From Azoarcus sp. (GTDB taxonomy: Bacteria; Pseudomonadota; Gammaproteobacteria; Burkholderiales; Rhodocyclaceae), in NCBI GenBank assembly GCA_031274995.1, contig JAISPJ010000033.1:1-64000 (forward strand): a stretch of DNA of 64,000 nucleotides, read 5' to 3'. A program made the position numbers and the translations under genes. The notes under the pieces were generated by a model. That model saw nothing but the letters and a program-made list of their open reading frames with translations, was not told the DNA's origin and searched no databases. Shown piece after piece: positions 8,278 to 17,269 of this stretch (position 1 is its first letter; every line of letters begins with the position of its first letter).

Positions 8278-9717
8278 ATGGCAAAGAACGCGCTCAAGGC
8301 TGCTGACCGTTACCTGCTTTCGCCCCACGGCCTTGGCCAGGAAGAGCTCGAAAAGGTGTTTCGCAAGCTGATGCGGCACGGCATTGATTACGGCGATCTT
8401 TATTTCCAATATGGCCGTTCCGAAGCTTGGGGGTTGGAAGAGGGCATCGTCAAGTCGGGCAGTTTCAGCATCGAAAAAGGCGTCGGGGTACGCGCGGTGA
8501 GTGGCGAAAAAACCGCTTTTGCCTATTCCGATGATGTTTCAATGGGCGCGCTGCTCGATGCCGCCCGCGTCACGCGGGCTATTGGCGTGACGGGCAAGGC
8601 GCAAAAGGTGAAAGTTTCGCCGTGCAAGCCCACCGCCAAACTCTACCGCGCCGATGACCCGCTCGCTTCGCTCGACGATACCGCCAAGGTACAACTGCTT
8701 GAACGGCTGGAAGCATTCGCCCGTGCCATCGATCCTCGCGTCACGCAAGTGATGGCCGGGCTCGCCGGAACGTGGGAGGTCGTGCTGGTGGCGCGTAGCG
8801 ACGGGCACATGGCTGCCGATGTCAGGCCTCTGGTGCGGGTATCCCTTGCCGTCATCATGGAAGATGGCGGGCGGCGCGAACAGGGCAGCGCGGGCGGTGG
8901 CGGGCGTTTCGACTACGCGCACTTTACCGACGATAGATTGCGCGACTATGCGTTGGCCGCCGTGCATCAGGCACGCATCAACCTCGAAGCCGTTCCCGCG
9001 CCAGCCGGAGTCATGACCGTCGTGCTCGGCCCCGGCTGGCCGGGTATTCTGCTGCATGAGGCTGTCGGGCACGGGCTGGAGGGTGATTTCAACCGCAAGG
9101 GCAGTTCGGCTTTTTCCGGGCGCATCGGTGAGCAGGTGGCCGCGCGCGGTGTCACCGTGGTCGACGACGGCTCAATACCGGATCGGCGCGGCTCGCTCAC
9201 CATCGACGACGAAGGCAATCCCGGTGCACGCACAGTGTTGATTGAGGATGGCATTCTGGCCAGCTACATGCAGGACATAACCAATGCCCGCCTGATGGGC
9301 ATGAAGCCTACCGGGAATGGCCGACGCGAGTCTTACGCCCATCTGCCCTTGCCGCGCATGACCAACACCTTCATGCTCAACGGCGGATGCGATCCTGCCG
9401 AGATCATCGCTTCGGTCAGGAAGGGTCTGTACGCGGTCAATTTCGGCGGCGGCCAGGTCGACATCACCTCAGGCAAGTTCGTGTTTTCCGCTTCCGAGGC
9501 TTACCTGATTGAAAACGGCAAAGTCACTCGCCCGGTCAAGGGTGCGGCGCTCATCGGCAACGGCCCGGATGTGCTGACCCGCGTGAGTCTCATTGGCAAC
9601 GACATGGCGCTCGACCCAGGTATCGGCTCCTGCGGCAAGGACGGGCAAAGCGTGCCGGTGGGCGTGGGACAGCCGACCTTGCGCATCGATGGGTTGACAG
9701 TAGGTGGGACGGGCTGA
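8278..9717 (+). CDS. tldD: metalloprotease TldD
   Basis: This 479-residue protein is full length for TldD. With PmbA/TldE, TldD forms a zinc protease that processes small peptides such as microcin B17 precursor and the CcdA antitoxin. The metal site HEAVGHGLEGD lies in the second half, preceded by VLGPGWPGILL. The C-terminal region shows the conserved GMKPTGNGRRESY and MTNTFM stretches. The gene lies 51 bp after the nitrilase-like gene and is probably co-transcribed with it. The partner gene tldE/pmbA is not in this window. Confidence 0.96.
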   Translation: MAKNALKAADRYLLSPHGLGQEELEKVFRKLMRHGIDYGDLYFQYGRSEAWGLEEGIVKSGSFSIEKGVGVRAVSGEKTAFAYSDDVSMGALLDAARVTRAIGVTGKAQKVKVSPCKPTAKLYRADDPLASLDDTAKVQLLERLEAFARAIDPRVTQVMAGLAGTWEVVLVARSDGHMAADVRPLVRVSLAVIMEDGGRREQGSAGGGGRFDYAHFTDDRLRDYALAAVHQARINLEAVPAPAGVMTVVLGPGWPGILLHEAVGHGLEGDFNRKGSSAFSGRIGEQVAARGVTVVDDGSIPDRRGSLTIDDEGNPGARTVLIEDGILASYMQDITNARLMGMKPTGNGRRESYAHLPLPRMTNTFMLNGGCDPAEIIASVRKGLYAVNFGGGQVDITSGKFVFSASEAYLIENGKVTRPVKGAALIGNGPDVLTRVSLIGNDMALDPGIGSCGKDGQSVPVGVGQPTLRIDGLTVGGTG

Positions 9718-9815
9718 GTTTGTGCGAGTCATGGCAAACGTGTGTTATAAGTTGACGCCTTGCATAAACAGTACCGTTTCCGCGCGGGGTGTTTGAGGGA
9801 CGCGCGGATATAGCG

Positions 9816-11141
9816 ATGGAAATCCTTGTTCTCGTCCTTTTGATTGTCATCAACGGCATTTTCGCCATGTCGGAAATCGCGCTGATCGCCGCCCGGCGCG
9901 CAAAGCTTCCCAACCGGGCCGAGGAAGGGGACTTGGCGGCCAAGGTTGCGGTGAGTCTCGGGGAGGAGCCGACCCGTTTTCTGTCAACTATCCAGGTCGG
10001 TCTGACTTCCATCGGTATCCTGTGCGGTGTCATGGGCGAAGCGGCGCTGGCCATGCCGGTGGCTGTCTGGCTGCGCGAGCTGGGCATGGCGCAACGCCCC
10101 AGCGAGCTTGCGGCGACCACCTTCGCGGTGGTGCTCATCACTTACGTGACCATCGTGGTCGGCGAGCTGGTTCCCAAACGTATCGCCCAGATCCACCCGG
10201 AAAGCATTGCCCGGCGGGTAGCTCGTCCGATGCATGCGCTGGCGGTCCTCTCGCGCCCTGTCGTGCGCATGCTGTCGGGTTCGACCACGCTCCTGCTGCG
10301 CTTGTTGGGGCTGCATGACCAGAAAACACCCGGCGTGACCGAGGAGGAGATCCACGCGCTGCTCGAAGAAGGTTCGGAGAGCGGCGTGATCGAGAAGAAT
10401 GAACACGCGATGGTGCGCAACGTGTTCCGTCTCGATGATCGCCAGATTGGTTCGTTGATGATTCCACGTTCGGATATCGTCTGGCTGGACGCCGAGCGGC
10501 CCTTGGGGGAGAACCTCGCGCGCGTAGCGGAATCGGAGCATTCGCGTTTCCCGGTGTGCCAGGGGGGGCTTGATGAGATCCTCGGCATCATTTCATGCAA
10601 GCAACTCTTCAACATGACGTTTAAAAGCGGCCAGCCTGACATCACCGGCCAGTTGCAAAGCCCTGTTTACGTACCCGAGACACTGACTGGCATGGAGTTG
10701 CTCGAGCAGTTCCGGGCCTCCGGTTCCCAAATGGCCTTTGTGATCGACGAATACGGCGAAGTACAGGGGTTGGTGGCGCTCCAGGACGTGATGGAAGCCG
10801 TGACCGGCGAGTTCCGCACAGATCGCCAGGAAGATGCCTGGGCCGTACAGCGCGCAGATGGATCATGGCTGCTCGACGGGCTTATCCCGTTACCGGAACT
10901 CAAGGATTTGCTCGAATTGCGGGAAGTCCCCGAAGAAGACAAGGGGCGTTACAACACCCTGTCGGGCATGGTCATGTGGTTGCTCGGCAGGTTGCCGCGC
11001 ACGGGTGACGTGATTCCTTGGGAAGCTTGGCGGCTGGAAGTGGTCGATCTTGACGGTAAACGCATCGACAAAGTGCTGGCCAGCCGATTGCCAGAGTCGC
11101 CGAAGGATAAAAAGGCCGAAGCAGCGTCCGGGGCGGACTGA
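9816..11141 (+). CDS. CorC/HlyC-type transporter (CNNM + CBS domains)
   Basis: This 441-residue integral membrane protein starts with a CNNM/DUF21 domain (EILVLVLLIVINGIFAMSEIALIAARR) of about four helices. Two CBS domains follow (MIPRSDIVWLD... and MAFVIDEYGEVQGLVALQDVMEAV). A C-terminal CorC_HlyC domain ends the protein. Relatives are linked to Mg/Co efflux or were named haemolysins; the substrate here is not known. The start at ATG 9816 matches family N-termini. The track's 9789 GTG would add nine residues and cannot be excluded. Confidence 0.9.
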   Translation: MEILVLVLLIVINGIFAMSEIALIAARRAKLPNRAEEGDLAAKVAVSLGEEPTRFLSTIQVGLTSIGILCGVMGEAALAMPVAVWLRELGMAQRPSELAATTFAVVLITYVTIVVGELVPKRIAQIHPESIARRVARPMHALAVLSRPVVRMLSGSTTLLLRLLGLHDQKTPGVTEEEIHALLEEGSESGVIEKNEHAMVRNVFRLDDRQIGSLMIPRSDIVWLDAERPLGENLARVAESEHSRFPVCQGGLDEILGIISCKQLFNMTFKSGQPDITGQLQSPVYVPETLTGMELLEQFRASGSQMAFVIDEYGEVQGLVALQDVMEAVTGEFRTDRQEDAWAVQRADGSWLLDGLIPLPELKDLLELREVPEEDKGRYNTLSGMVMWLLGRLPRTGDVIPWEAWRLEVVDLDGKRIDKVLASRLPESPKDKKAEAASGAD

Positions 11142-11179
11142 GGGCCGTCTGCGCTCCCGCAGGAAATGCGCAAAAAACA

Positions 11180-11197
11180 AGCCTCCCGAAGGAGGCT
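11180..11197 (-). terminator. Rho-independent terminator of the cytochrome c' gene
   Basis: Read on the minus strand, AGCCTCC-TTCG-GGAGGCT is followed by TGTTTTTTG. This is a 7-bp stem with a stable UUCG loop and a T-rich tail, about 80 bases past the stop of the cytochrome c' gene. Confidence 0.8.
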
Positions 11198-11224
11198 GGG
11201 CTATGAACACGCATCGGACACAAT

Positions 11225-11244
11225 CCCCGGCCTTCAGGCCGGGG
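11225..11244. terminator. GC-rich hairpin between CorC-type gene and cytochrome c'
   Basis: CCCCGGCC-TTCA-GGCCGGGG forms an 8-bp perfect stem between two convergent genes. No T-run follows on either side, so it may only support the neighbouring terminator. Confidence 0.5.
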
Positions 11245-11275
11245 CGACTCAAAATCGGTTGCTCCGCGCGAAAAG

Positions 11276-11737
11276 TCAGCGAACCCGGAACTCGTCGTGG
11301 CAAGCCTTGCAAGTGGCGCCGGCTTTGCCGTGAGCGGTTTTGACAGCGGCAGCGCTGCCGCTGTCGGCGGCTATGACGAGTTCATCTGAAGCGGCGGCAA
11401 AGTCGCCAGCCAGTTTGGCAACTTCGGCCGTCTTCTGGAACAGTTCCGGCTTGACGGTGGTTTTTTGCTCGCCGATGGCTTTTTCGGTACCCGGGCCGTA
11501 GAGCGCGCCGAGGCCCGAGTGCGCCACTGCGGCAATAGCATTGGCGGCAGCCTTGACCTGCGCGGCGTCATACGTGCCTTCGAGGTTGGCCTTGATCTTG
11601 CCCATATTCCAGGATGCGAAACTGTAAGCCGCCTTCCGGTACTTGATCTGGTCTTCGGGCTTGACTTGCGCGAAGGCGTTGCTCGTCAAGGACAGTGATG
11701 CAATACCGAGTATGGCGGCGATGGTGATTTTTTTCAT
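11276..11737 (-). CDS. cytochrome c' (class II c-type cytochrome)
   Basis: This 153-residue periplasmic protein has a signal peptide (MKKITIAAILGIASLSLTSNAFA) and a C-terminal haem motif CKACH (about residues 143-147). That position and the four-helix-like sequence are typical of class II cytochromes c'. In relatives these bind NO or CO at a five-coordinate haem and help with NO tolerance. An intrinsic terminator follows. It is divergent from a haem-containing chemoreceptor gene starting 257 bp away, which suggests a shared redox or gas-response theme (inference). Confidence 0.93.
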   Translation of the reverse strand: MKKITIAAILGIASLSLTSNAFAQVKPEDQIKYRKAAYSFASWNMGKIKANLEGTYDAAQVKAAANAIAAVAHSGLGALYGPGTEKAIGEQKTTVKPELFQKTAEVAKLAGDFAAASDELVIAADSGSAAAVKTAHGKAGATCKACHDEFRVR

Positions 11738-11994
11738 ATTTGCCTCGTGTGGTGATGGATAGGATGGGGGGGCGTCACTATGTGTGACAATTTGTCCGGC
11801 TGCCTCTCTTCCTTGAGAGGGCGGGCGCCGAAAAGTGGCGAATATTACAGGATTAATAGTAATAGCGCGGTAATTACTTATAAAGATGCTCCCCCTCCGT
11901 ACCGTTGGTGCGGGAACAAAGGTGTAGCCGATGCTAGTGACAAACAGTCGGTCTTTTTGTTCCGTTTTGGACGGTGTAGTCGAGAAAAGGAATT

Positions 11995-13614
11995 ATGCGC
12001 TACTTTAAAAATTCACCAATATGGGTACGCCTCACGGGCGCAATCGGGATCCTGTTGCTGGCTGCGTGGGTCGGCATGATTGCTTGGGGAAACCGGGCCA
12101 ACCATCGCGTTGTCATCGATCAGTCGAAGGATTTTGCGCAAACGGTCAATGAAATGACGATGGCCGGCCTGACCGGAATGATGATTACCGGAACCGTAGA
12201 TCAACGCAATGTGTTCCTTGACCAGATCAGGGAACTGTCTCTGGTCAAAGACCTCAAGGTGATCCGAACCGAAGCGGTGAGCAAAATCTATGGCCCGAGC
12301 AAAGATTTGTCGACGAAACCGGATTTGCTTGAAAGCCGGGTCATAGAAAAACGTGAGCCTTACATGCAGGTGGAAAGCGACTCGCAGGGGGAGTATCTGC
12401 GTGCCGTCATTCCGGCATTGGCCTCAAAGAATTATCTCGGCAAGGATTGTGTTGCATGCCATATGGCCGAAGAAGGCGTACCCCTGGGGGCGGTGAGTAT
12501 GCGCATTTCCCTGAATAACGCGAATAAGGCGGCAGCCCGGTTTCGCACCGAGAGCATTTTGTTTGCCGTTGCCATCTCCTTGCCATTGCTGTGCTTCATT
12601 TATTTTTTCATCCGGCATTTCGTGGCCCGTCCGCTATCGCGCCTGACCGAAGGCATGTCTGAAATTGCGCACGGCGATGGTGATCTGACCCGACGGCTGA
12701 ATGCGGCCTGCCAGGATGAAGTCGGACGCGCGGCCAGTACCTTCAACCACATGCTTGGCGTGATTGCCGGGCTGGTGCGGCAGGTGGGCACTTCGGCCAT
12801 TGCCGTTGCCGAACAGGCGCGCGATATGGCCGGAAAATCGGAGCAGATCGCCGGAAGCTCACATCAGCAGACAGATCATTCGGTGCAGGCCGCCCAGGCA
12901 GTCGAAGAACTCGACGGCAATATCCTGTCGGTTGCCGATAACACCAGGAAGGTGCGTTCGCGTTCGCACGAAAGCCTGGAACGTTCAAAGACCGGACAAT
13001 CCAGCCTCAATCAACTGGTTGACAATATGGGGCAGGCGCATACAGCCGTCGGACGCATGGCCGAATCGATGAGTGCGTTCGTCCATTCGACCCGGTCCAT
13101 CCAAAGCATGACACAAGAAGTGCGTGAGATTGCCGAGCAAACCAATCTGCTTGCGCTCAATGCGGCCATCGAAGCTGCGCGGGCGGGGGAGCATGGACGG
13201 GGTTTCGCGGTGGTGGCCGACGAAGTGCGAAAGCTGGCCGAGAAGTCGGCGCATTCAGCGGGGCAGATCGACCAGATTACTCATGATATTGGAAAGCGGT
13301 CGAACCAGGTGCAGGAGTCCATCGAACTCGGGCTGGGACACATTGAAACGAGTTGCAAAATGGCCAAAGAGGTGACAGAAGTATTGAACTCCGCCAATGA
13401 ACTGGTCGTGGCAGTCGGCGATGGACTCGATCAGATTGCCGAAACGAGCACGGAACAACAAAATACCAGCACCTCGGTAAGGGAAAGTATCGCCGTCATT
13501 GCCAACATGGCGCGCGAGAACGATACCGCTATCGGGCTGACGGCGGAGGCAGCGCACGAAATGGAACGGCTTGCCTCGCAGTTGCAGGAATCGGTGTCAC
13601 GCTTCAAAATTTGA
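11995..13614 (+). CDS. methyl-accepting chemotaxis protein with periplasmic c-type haem sensor
   Basis: This 539-residue protein has membrane helices at about residues 11-32 and 186-207. A periplasmic sensor lies between them, then HAMP, then a cytoplasmic signalling domain with the hairpin tip EIAEQTNLLALNAAIEAARAGE. The sensor contains CVACH at 152-156, a covalent haem-c site, in a Tll0287/DUF3365-like context (SKIYG... LRAVIPALASKNYLG). Haem-c chemoreceptors in other bacteria sense redox state or small gases. No C-terminal CheR-docking pentapeptide is present (it ends SRFKI). The start is the ATG after AAAAGGAATT. It is the only chemotaxis gene here. Confidence 0.93.
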   Translation: MRYFKNSPIWVRLTGAIGILLLAAWVGMIAWGNRANHRVVIDQSKDFAQTVNEMTMAGLTGMMITGTVDQRNVFLDQIRELSLVKDLKVIRTEAVSKIYGPSKDLSTKPDLLESRVIEKREPYMQVESDSQGEYLRAVIPALASKNYLGKDCVACHMAEEGVPLGAVSMRISLNNANKAAARFRTESILFAVAISLPLLCFIYFFIRHFVARPLSRLTEGMSEIAHGDGDLTRRLNAACQDEVGRAASTFNHMLGVIAGLVRQVGTSAIAVAEQARDMAGKSEQIAGSSHQQTDHSVQAAQAVEELDGNILSVADNTRKVRSRSHESLERSKTGQSSLNQLVDNMGQAHTAVGRMAESMSAFVHSTRSIQSMTQEVREIAEQTNLLALNAAIEAARAGEHGRGFAVVADEVRKLAEKSAHSAGQIDQITHDIGKRSNQVQESIELGLGHIETSCKMAKEVTEVLNSANELVVAVGDGLDQIAETSTEQQNTSTSVRESIAVIANMARENDTAIGLTAEAAHEMERLASQLQESVSRFKI

Positions 13615-13640
13615 AGATTGCTGTTTGGATCAGGCTGACC

Positions 13641-15104
13641 CTAATGGACTTCCGTGACGCGCGAATTCTCGGTGTATTTTGGTGATGTGCTTCCCAGGGG
13701 GAAACCAAACCCGTAGTCTTCCAGATAGTAATAGGTGGAGATTTCGTCGACCTTGCCCCCGACGACATGGCATTTCAATTCTTTTGCCTTGCCATGAAGC
13801 TGTAGATGCAATTCTCCGGCCGGCAAGCTGCGGGCGACTTTACAAATGACTTCCGACTCCCGGTTGGACTGGTTGGTAACGAGATCCGTGATCCGCATAC
13901 GTTGCCAATACCCCAGTTGGCCGTTGATAGGCATCTTGTCCCAGTCTCCCCGTAATTCCAGTCTGTCAACTTGGGAAACGCTCTGCTCGCCGACGTCGTA
14001 GAGCATCTGGCTGACAGGAATCATGCCGAGAAAGCTGATTTGTTCTGTCCTGTCATTGCCTTCCTGCCATGTGATATGAAAGGCACCCGGTATCGGCGTT
14101 GGCTCAATCGAAACTTCCTGCTGGAAGAACGCGGGTTTGTCCGAACGGGTTGCCGCGCTGCCGCCCAAGGGCGACCGGGTACCTTCTATGCGCATGGTGC
14201 TGATGGATCGTGTGCGCGGAGCGTGTCCTATTTGCGCGAGTTGGGCGGCGATGTTCGCTTCCGGGTCGGGCAAAACGGAAAAATTCGGCAAACGCTTGCT
14301 GCGTGGCTCGGGAGGCAGAAGGGTCTGGGATAAATTTTCCTGGCCGCAAATCGCCGATAACATGATGGCGGAATCGCCGGTAGCCTGCGGAATCTGCAAA
14401 ACGGGCGGGTAAGCCTGCATTCCGCCGTCCGTGACTATCTGCTGTTGATCCAGGTAATAGACATGGAGAAGGGAATACGACTGCTTCTGGCAATCCACCT
14501 GGTAGAGTCCGGCCCGGCGCGCATACGGGGCTTTGTAGAGCCGGATGTACGCAAGGTTGGGATAATCGACCGCGGTCCAGAAACGCACGCTGCCATCCGG
14601 CTGTGTTTGCAGGCTTGAAATTTCCAGCAGAAGCTGCGCCTCATTCCTCTTGTTGTAGGCTATTTCACGCCAGGAGGGCGTGCGTTCGCAGGCTTTTTTG
14701 ACGGCATCCAACTGATGGACGGCTCTGGCGGTCGTTTCGCTCAAGGCGAGCGGTGTGGCATAGAGCGAGGTTCCGCTGGCGTAACGCCTTTCTTTTCTGA
14801 CGGAGGATGTTTTTCTGTCCAGAATGTCGGCGTAAATCCAGTCTGCGCCCCTGCTCACGCAATCTCCCCGGAGATACAGTTCTCCGACCATCTTGTCCCC
14901 GTCCAGTAAGCGCACGGCCAGGAAAACCTTTTCGTCATTACGCAGCACACTTTCCCTGATTACGTTTTTTTCTTCGGCGGCTTGCCTGACGACGTGGTCG
15001 ACCTGCCTCAGATCGCTCGATGGCGTCGGCGGAAAAGAGGGGGAACTGCACGCGAACAGGATGGAAGACAGGGAGAAAATGGCAAGCGGGGACGATGCTT
15101 TCAT
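13641..15104 (-). CDS. unrecognised large lipoprotein
   Basis: This 487-residue protein starts with a lipoprotein signal, MKASSPLAIFSLSSILFAC, with Cys as the acylated residue. It should therefore be membrane-anchored in the periplasm or outer membrane. The ATG at 15104 is preceded by GAGGG at a good distance; the track's start 17 codons upstream would spoil the signal peptide. I recognise no domain. Several conserved-looking Cys residues and repeated beta-type stretches are present (SVRFWTAVDYPNLAYIRLYKAPY; QLGYWQRMRITDLVTN). It is a single gene convergent with the chemoreceptor gene. Confidence 0.8.
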   Translation of the reverse strand: MKASSPLAIFSLSSILFACSSPSFPPTPSSDLRQVDHVVRQAAEEKNVIRESVLRNDEKVFLAVRLLDGDKMVGELYLRGDCVSRGADWIYADILDRKTSSVRKERRYASGTSLYATPLALSETTARAVHQLDAVKKACERTPSWREIAYNKRNEAQLLLEISSLQTQPDGSVRFWTAVDYPNLAYIRLYKAPYARRAGLYQVDCQKQSYSLLHVYYLDQQQIVTDGGMQAYPPVLQIPQATGDSAIMLSAICGQENLSQTLLPPEPRSKRLPNFSVLPDPEANIAAQLAQIGHAPRTRSISTMRIEGTRSPLGGSAATRSDKPAFFQQEVSIEPTPIPGAFHITWQEGNDRTEQISFLGMIPVSQMLYDVGEQSVSQVDRLELRGDWDKMPINGQLGYWQRMRITDLVTNQSNRESEVICKVARSLPAGELHLQLHGKAKELKCHVVGGKVDEISTYYYLEDYGFGFPLGSTSPKYTENSRVTEVH

Positions 15105-15360
15105 GATGAATACACCCTCGGGAAAACGCTTCCGGCAAATAAGTCGGCGCGTCAAAAATGTTTTTTTATTCTAACCTCAAATTTCAGAACAAAAGCCCCC
15201 GGTATCAATGAATTTTCCGTTCCGGTAAGTTGAGTTGGCGCCACAAGAAAACGGGTTTCTGCGCCAACACATAATCGCCCGGAACCGTCCCTTATCCACG
15301 CCGGACAAAAAAGACCATCGGCTATCATGGCCGGGTCGTCTTTTGCCTTCATTTCTGAAT

Positions 15361-16278
15361 ATGGTGACCTCCCGCATCGAGCGCCTCGTGTCAACGGCCA
15401 ATGAAATCATTCTCGGCAAGGAGCACGAGTGGCGGTTGGCCCTTTCGTGCCTGCTTGCCCGTGGGCATTTGCTGATAGAGGATGTTCCAGGCACGGGCAA
15501 GACGACGCTTGCCCACACCTTTGCCCGCCTGTTGGGGCTGCAATGCCAGCGCATCCAGTTCACTAGTGACCTGCTGCCTGCCGATATTCTCGGTGTGTCT
15601 GTGTTCGAGCGTGAAAGCGCGACTTTCCGGTTTCGGCCCGGCCCGGTGTTCACGCAGTTGATTCTGGCTGATGAAATCAATCGCGCCACGCCCAAGACAC
15701 AAAGTGCGCTGCTCGAAGCGATGGAAGAGCGCCAGGTGACTTCCGATGGTCAAACTTTGCCGCTACCTGAACTCTTTTTTGTTATCGCCACCCAGAATCC
15801 TTCTCACCAGATCGGCACTTTTCCATTGCCGGAAAGCCAGCTCGACCGTTTTCTTTTGCGCATCCGTCTTGGTTATCCTGATCGTGCCGCTGAACGTGCG
15901 TTGCTACAGGGGCAGGATCGGCGCACGCTGCTGGAGAGCATCGAGCCTGTGATGAGCCACACAGAGTTGCTGGCGTTGCAGAATATGGCCAGAACGTTGA
16001 TCGTCTCCGAGCGTCTGATCGATTATGCGCAGGCGCTGCTGGCCGCTACCCGGCAAAGCACGGACTTTGCTATCGGCCTGAGCCCGCGTGCGGGCCTGGG
16101 TTTGATTGCCGCCGCGCGGGCGTGGGCATTGATCGAAGGGCGTGACCATGTACTCCCGGAGGATGTGCAGCGTATTTTTCCGCATCTTGCCGGGCATCGC
16201 CTGCGTCTGGTGAGCGATGGGCATATGCCGGGACCGGACGATCTCGCGCGCCTGCTGCAAAGCGTTGCCGTTACCTGA
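15361..16278 (+). CDS. MoxR-family AAA+ ATPase
   Basis: This 305-residue protein has Walker A GVPGTGKT-like DVPGTGKTTLAH, Walker B LILADEINRATPKTQSALLEAMEE and sensor ATQNPSHQIGTFPLPESQLDRF, all standard for MoxR ATPases. These act as chaperones for protein or cofactor maturation. It heads a three-gene set with a DUF58 protein and a TgpA-type transglutaminase, an arrangement conserved in many bacteria. The ATG at 15361 is chosen because sequence upstream of it lacks family similarity. Confidence 0.95.
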   Translation: MVTSRIERLVSTANEIILGKEHEWRLALSCLLARGHLLIEDVPGTGKTTLAHTFARLLGLQCQRIQFTSDLLPADILGVSVFERESATFRFRPGPVFTQLILADEINRATPKTQSALLEAMEERQVTSDGQTLPLPELFFVIATQNPSHQIGTFPLPESQLDRFLLRIRLGYPDRAAERALLQGQDRRTLLESIEPVMSHTELLALQNMARTLIVSERLIDYAQALLAATRQSTDFAIGLSPRAGLGLIAAARAWALIEGRDHVLPEDVQRIFPHLAGHRLRLVSDGHMPGPDDLARLLQSVAVT

Positions 16279-16288
16279 GTGTTTCCGT

Positions 16289-17269
16289 ATGTTTGCCGTG
16301 CCCGCCCGCCTGCGCGCCGTGTTCCGGTTTGGTCCGGGCAAGCCGGAAGCCGCACCGGTCAGGTTGCGGCAGGGGCGTATTTACATTATGCCCACGTTGC
16401 CGGGGCTGGCCTTTGCAGGGGTGTTGTTCATCATGCTGGCCGCCTCGGTCAATTACAGTATCAGCCTGGGCTACGCGTTTACGTTTCTGCTCGGTGGCTC
16501 AGGGGTTGCCAGCGCCCTTTGCGCTTTTCGCAATCTGTTGAGGATCTCGATCCGGTATGGCAAGACGGAATCCGCCTTTTCCGGCGGCAACGTGGTATTT
16601 CATTTGCTGATCGACAATCCCGATCCACGCCGCCGTCCGGCGCTACGCCTGATTGGCAGCGACAAAAGGGGAGAAACCTGTTTCGATTTGCCGCCCGGCG
16701 CATACAGCGAGATCCTCCTGGCTTTGCCCGCAGAGCGGCGCGGGGTGCTGCCGATCGGCCGCACGGTGATCGAGACGCGCTGGCCGCTCGGGCTTGCCCG
16801 TGCCTGGAGCGTGTTTGTGCCGGAAATGGAGGCATTGGTTTTTCCAAAACCGGAAGCTGACCCTCCCGCGCCCGAATCTTTTCCGGGCAGCCGCCCCGTG
16901 GATGGGGGAAACTTGCGTACGGGCAGCGAGGATTTTGCCAGCCTGCGCGCTTATCAGGATACGGATTCGCCCCGGCATCTGGCCTGGAAGGTTTACGCGC
17001 GTAGCGGGGAGATGATGACCAAGGAGTTTTCAGCCTCGACGGGAGACGGGTTGTTCTTCGACTGGAATGACTTTTCTGCCGGATTGTCCGAAGAGGAACG
17101 GCTTTCAAGGCTGGCCGCCTGGTTGTTGCGCGCCGATCAGGCCAGGAACCGTTATGCGTTGCGCTTGCCTGGGCGCGAGTTCCCCTCCGCACGGGGTGAG
17201 GCACATTTGCGCCGTTGCCTCGGCGCGTTGGCCTTGCATGGAACGGAACGGGGAAAGAGATGGGAGTAA
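16289..17269 (+). CDS. DUF58 protein
   Basis: This 326-residue membrane protein has two N-terminal helices (PGLAFAGVLFIMLAASVNY and the following SLGYAFTFLLGGSGVASAL). The DUF58 core follows, with GNLRTGSEDFASLRAYQDTDSPRHLAWKVYARSGEMMTKEF. DUF58 proteins are the usual companions of MoxR ATPases and are thought to act in a membrane-associated maturation complex. It starts 10 bp after moxR. Its stop overlaps the start of the transglutaminase gene by 10 bp, so the three are one operon. Confidence 0.93.
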   Translation: MFAVPARLRAVFRFGPGKPEAAPVRLRQGRIYIMPTLPGLAFAGVLFIMLAASVNYSISLGYAFTFLLGGSGVASALCAFRNLLRISIRYGKTESAFSGGNVVFHLLIDNPDPRRRPALRLIGSDKRGETCFDLPPGAYSEILLALPAERRGVLPIGRTVIETRWPLGLARAWSVFVPEMEALVFPKPEADPPAPESFPGSRPVDGGNLRTGSEDFASLRAYQDTDSPRHLAWKVYARSGEMMTKEFSASTGDGLFFDWNDFSAGLSEEERLSRLAAWLLRADQARNRYALRLPGREFPSARGEAHLRRCLGALALHGTERGKRWE

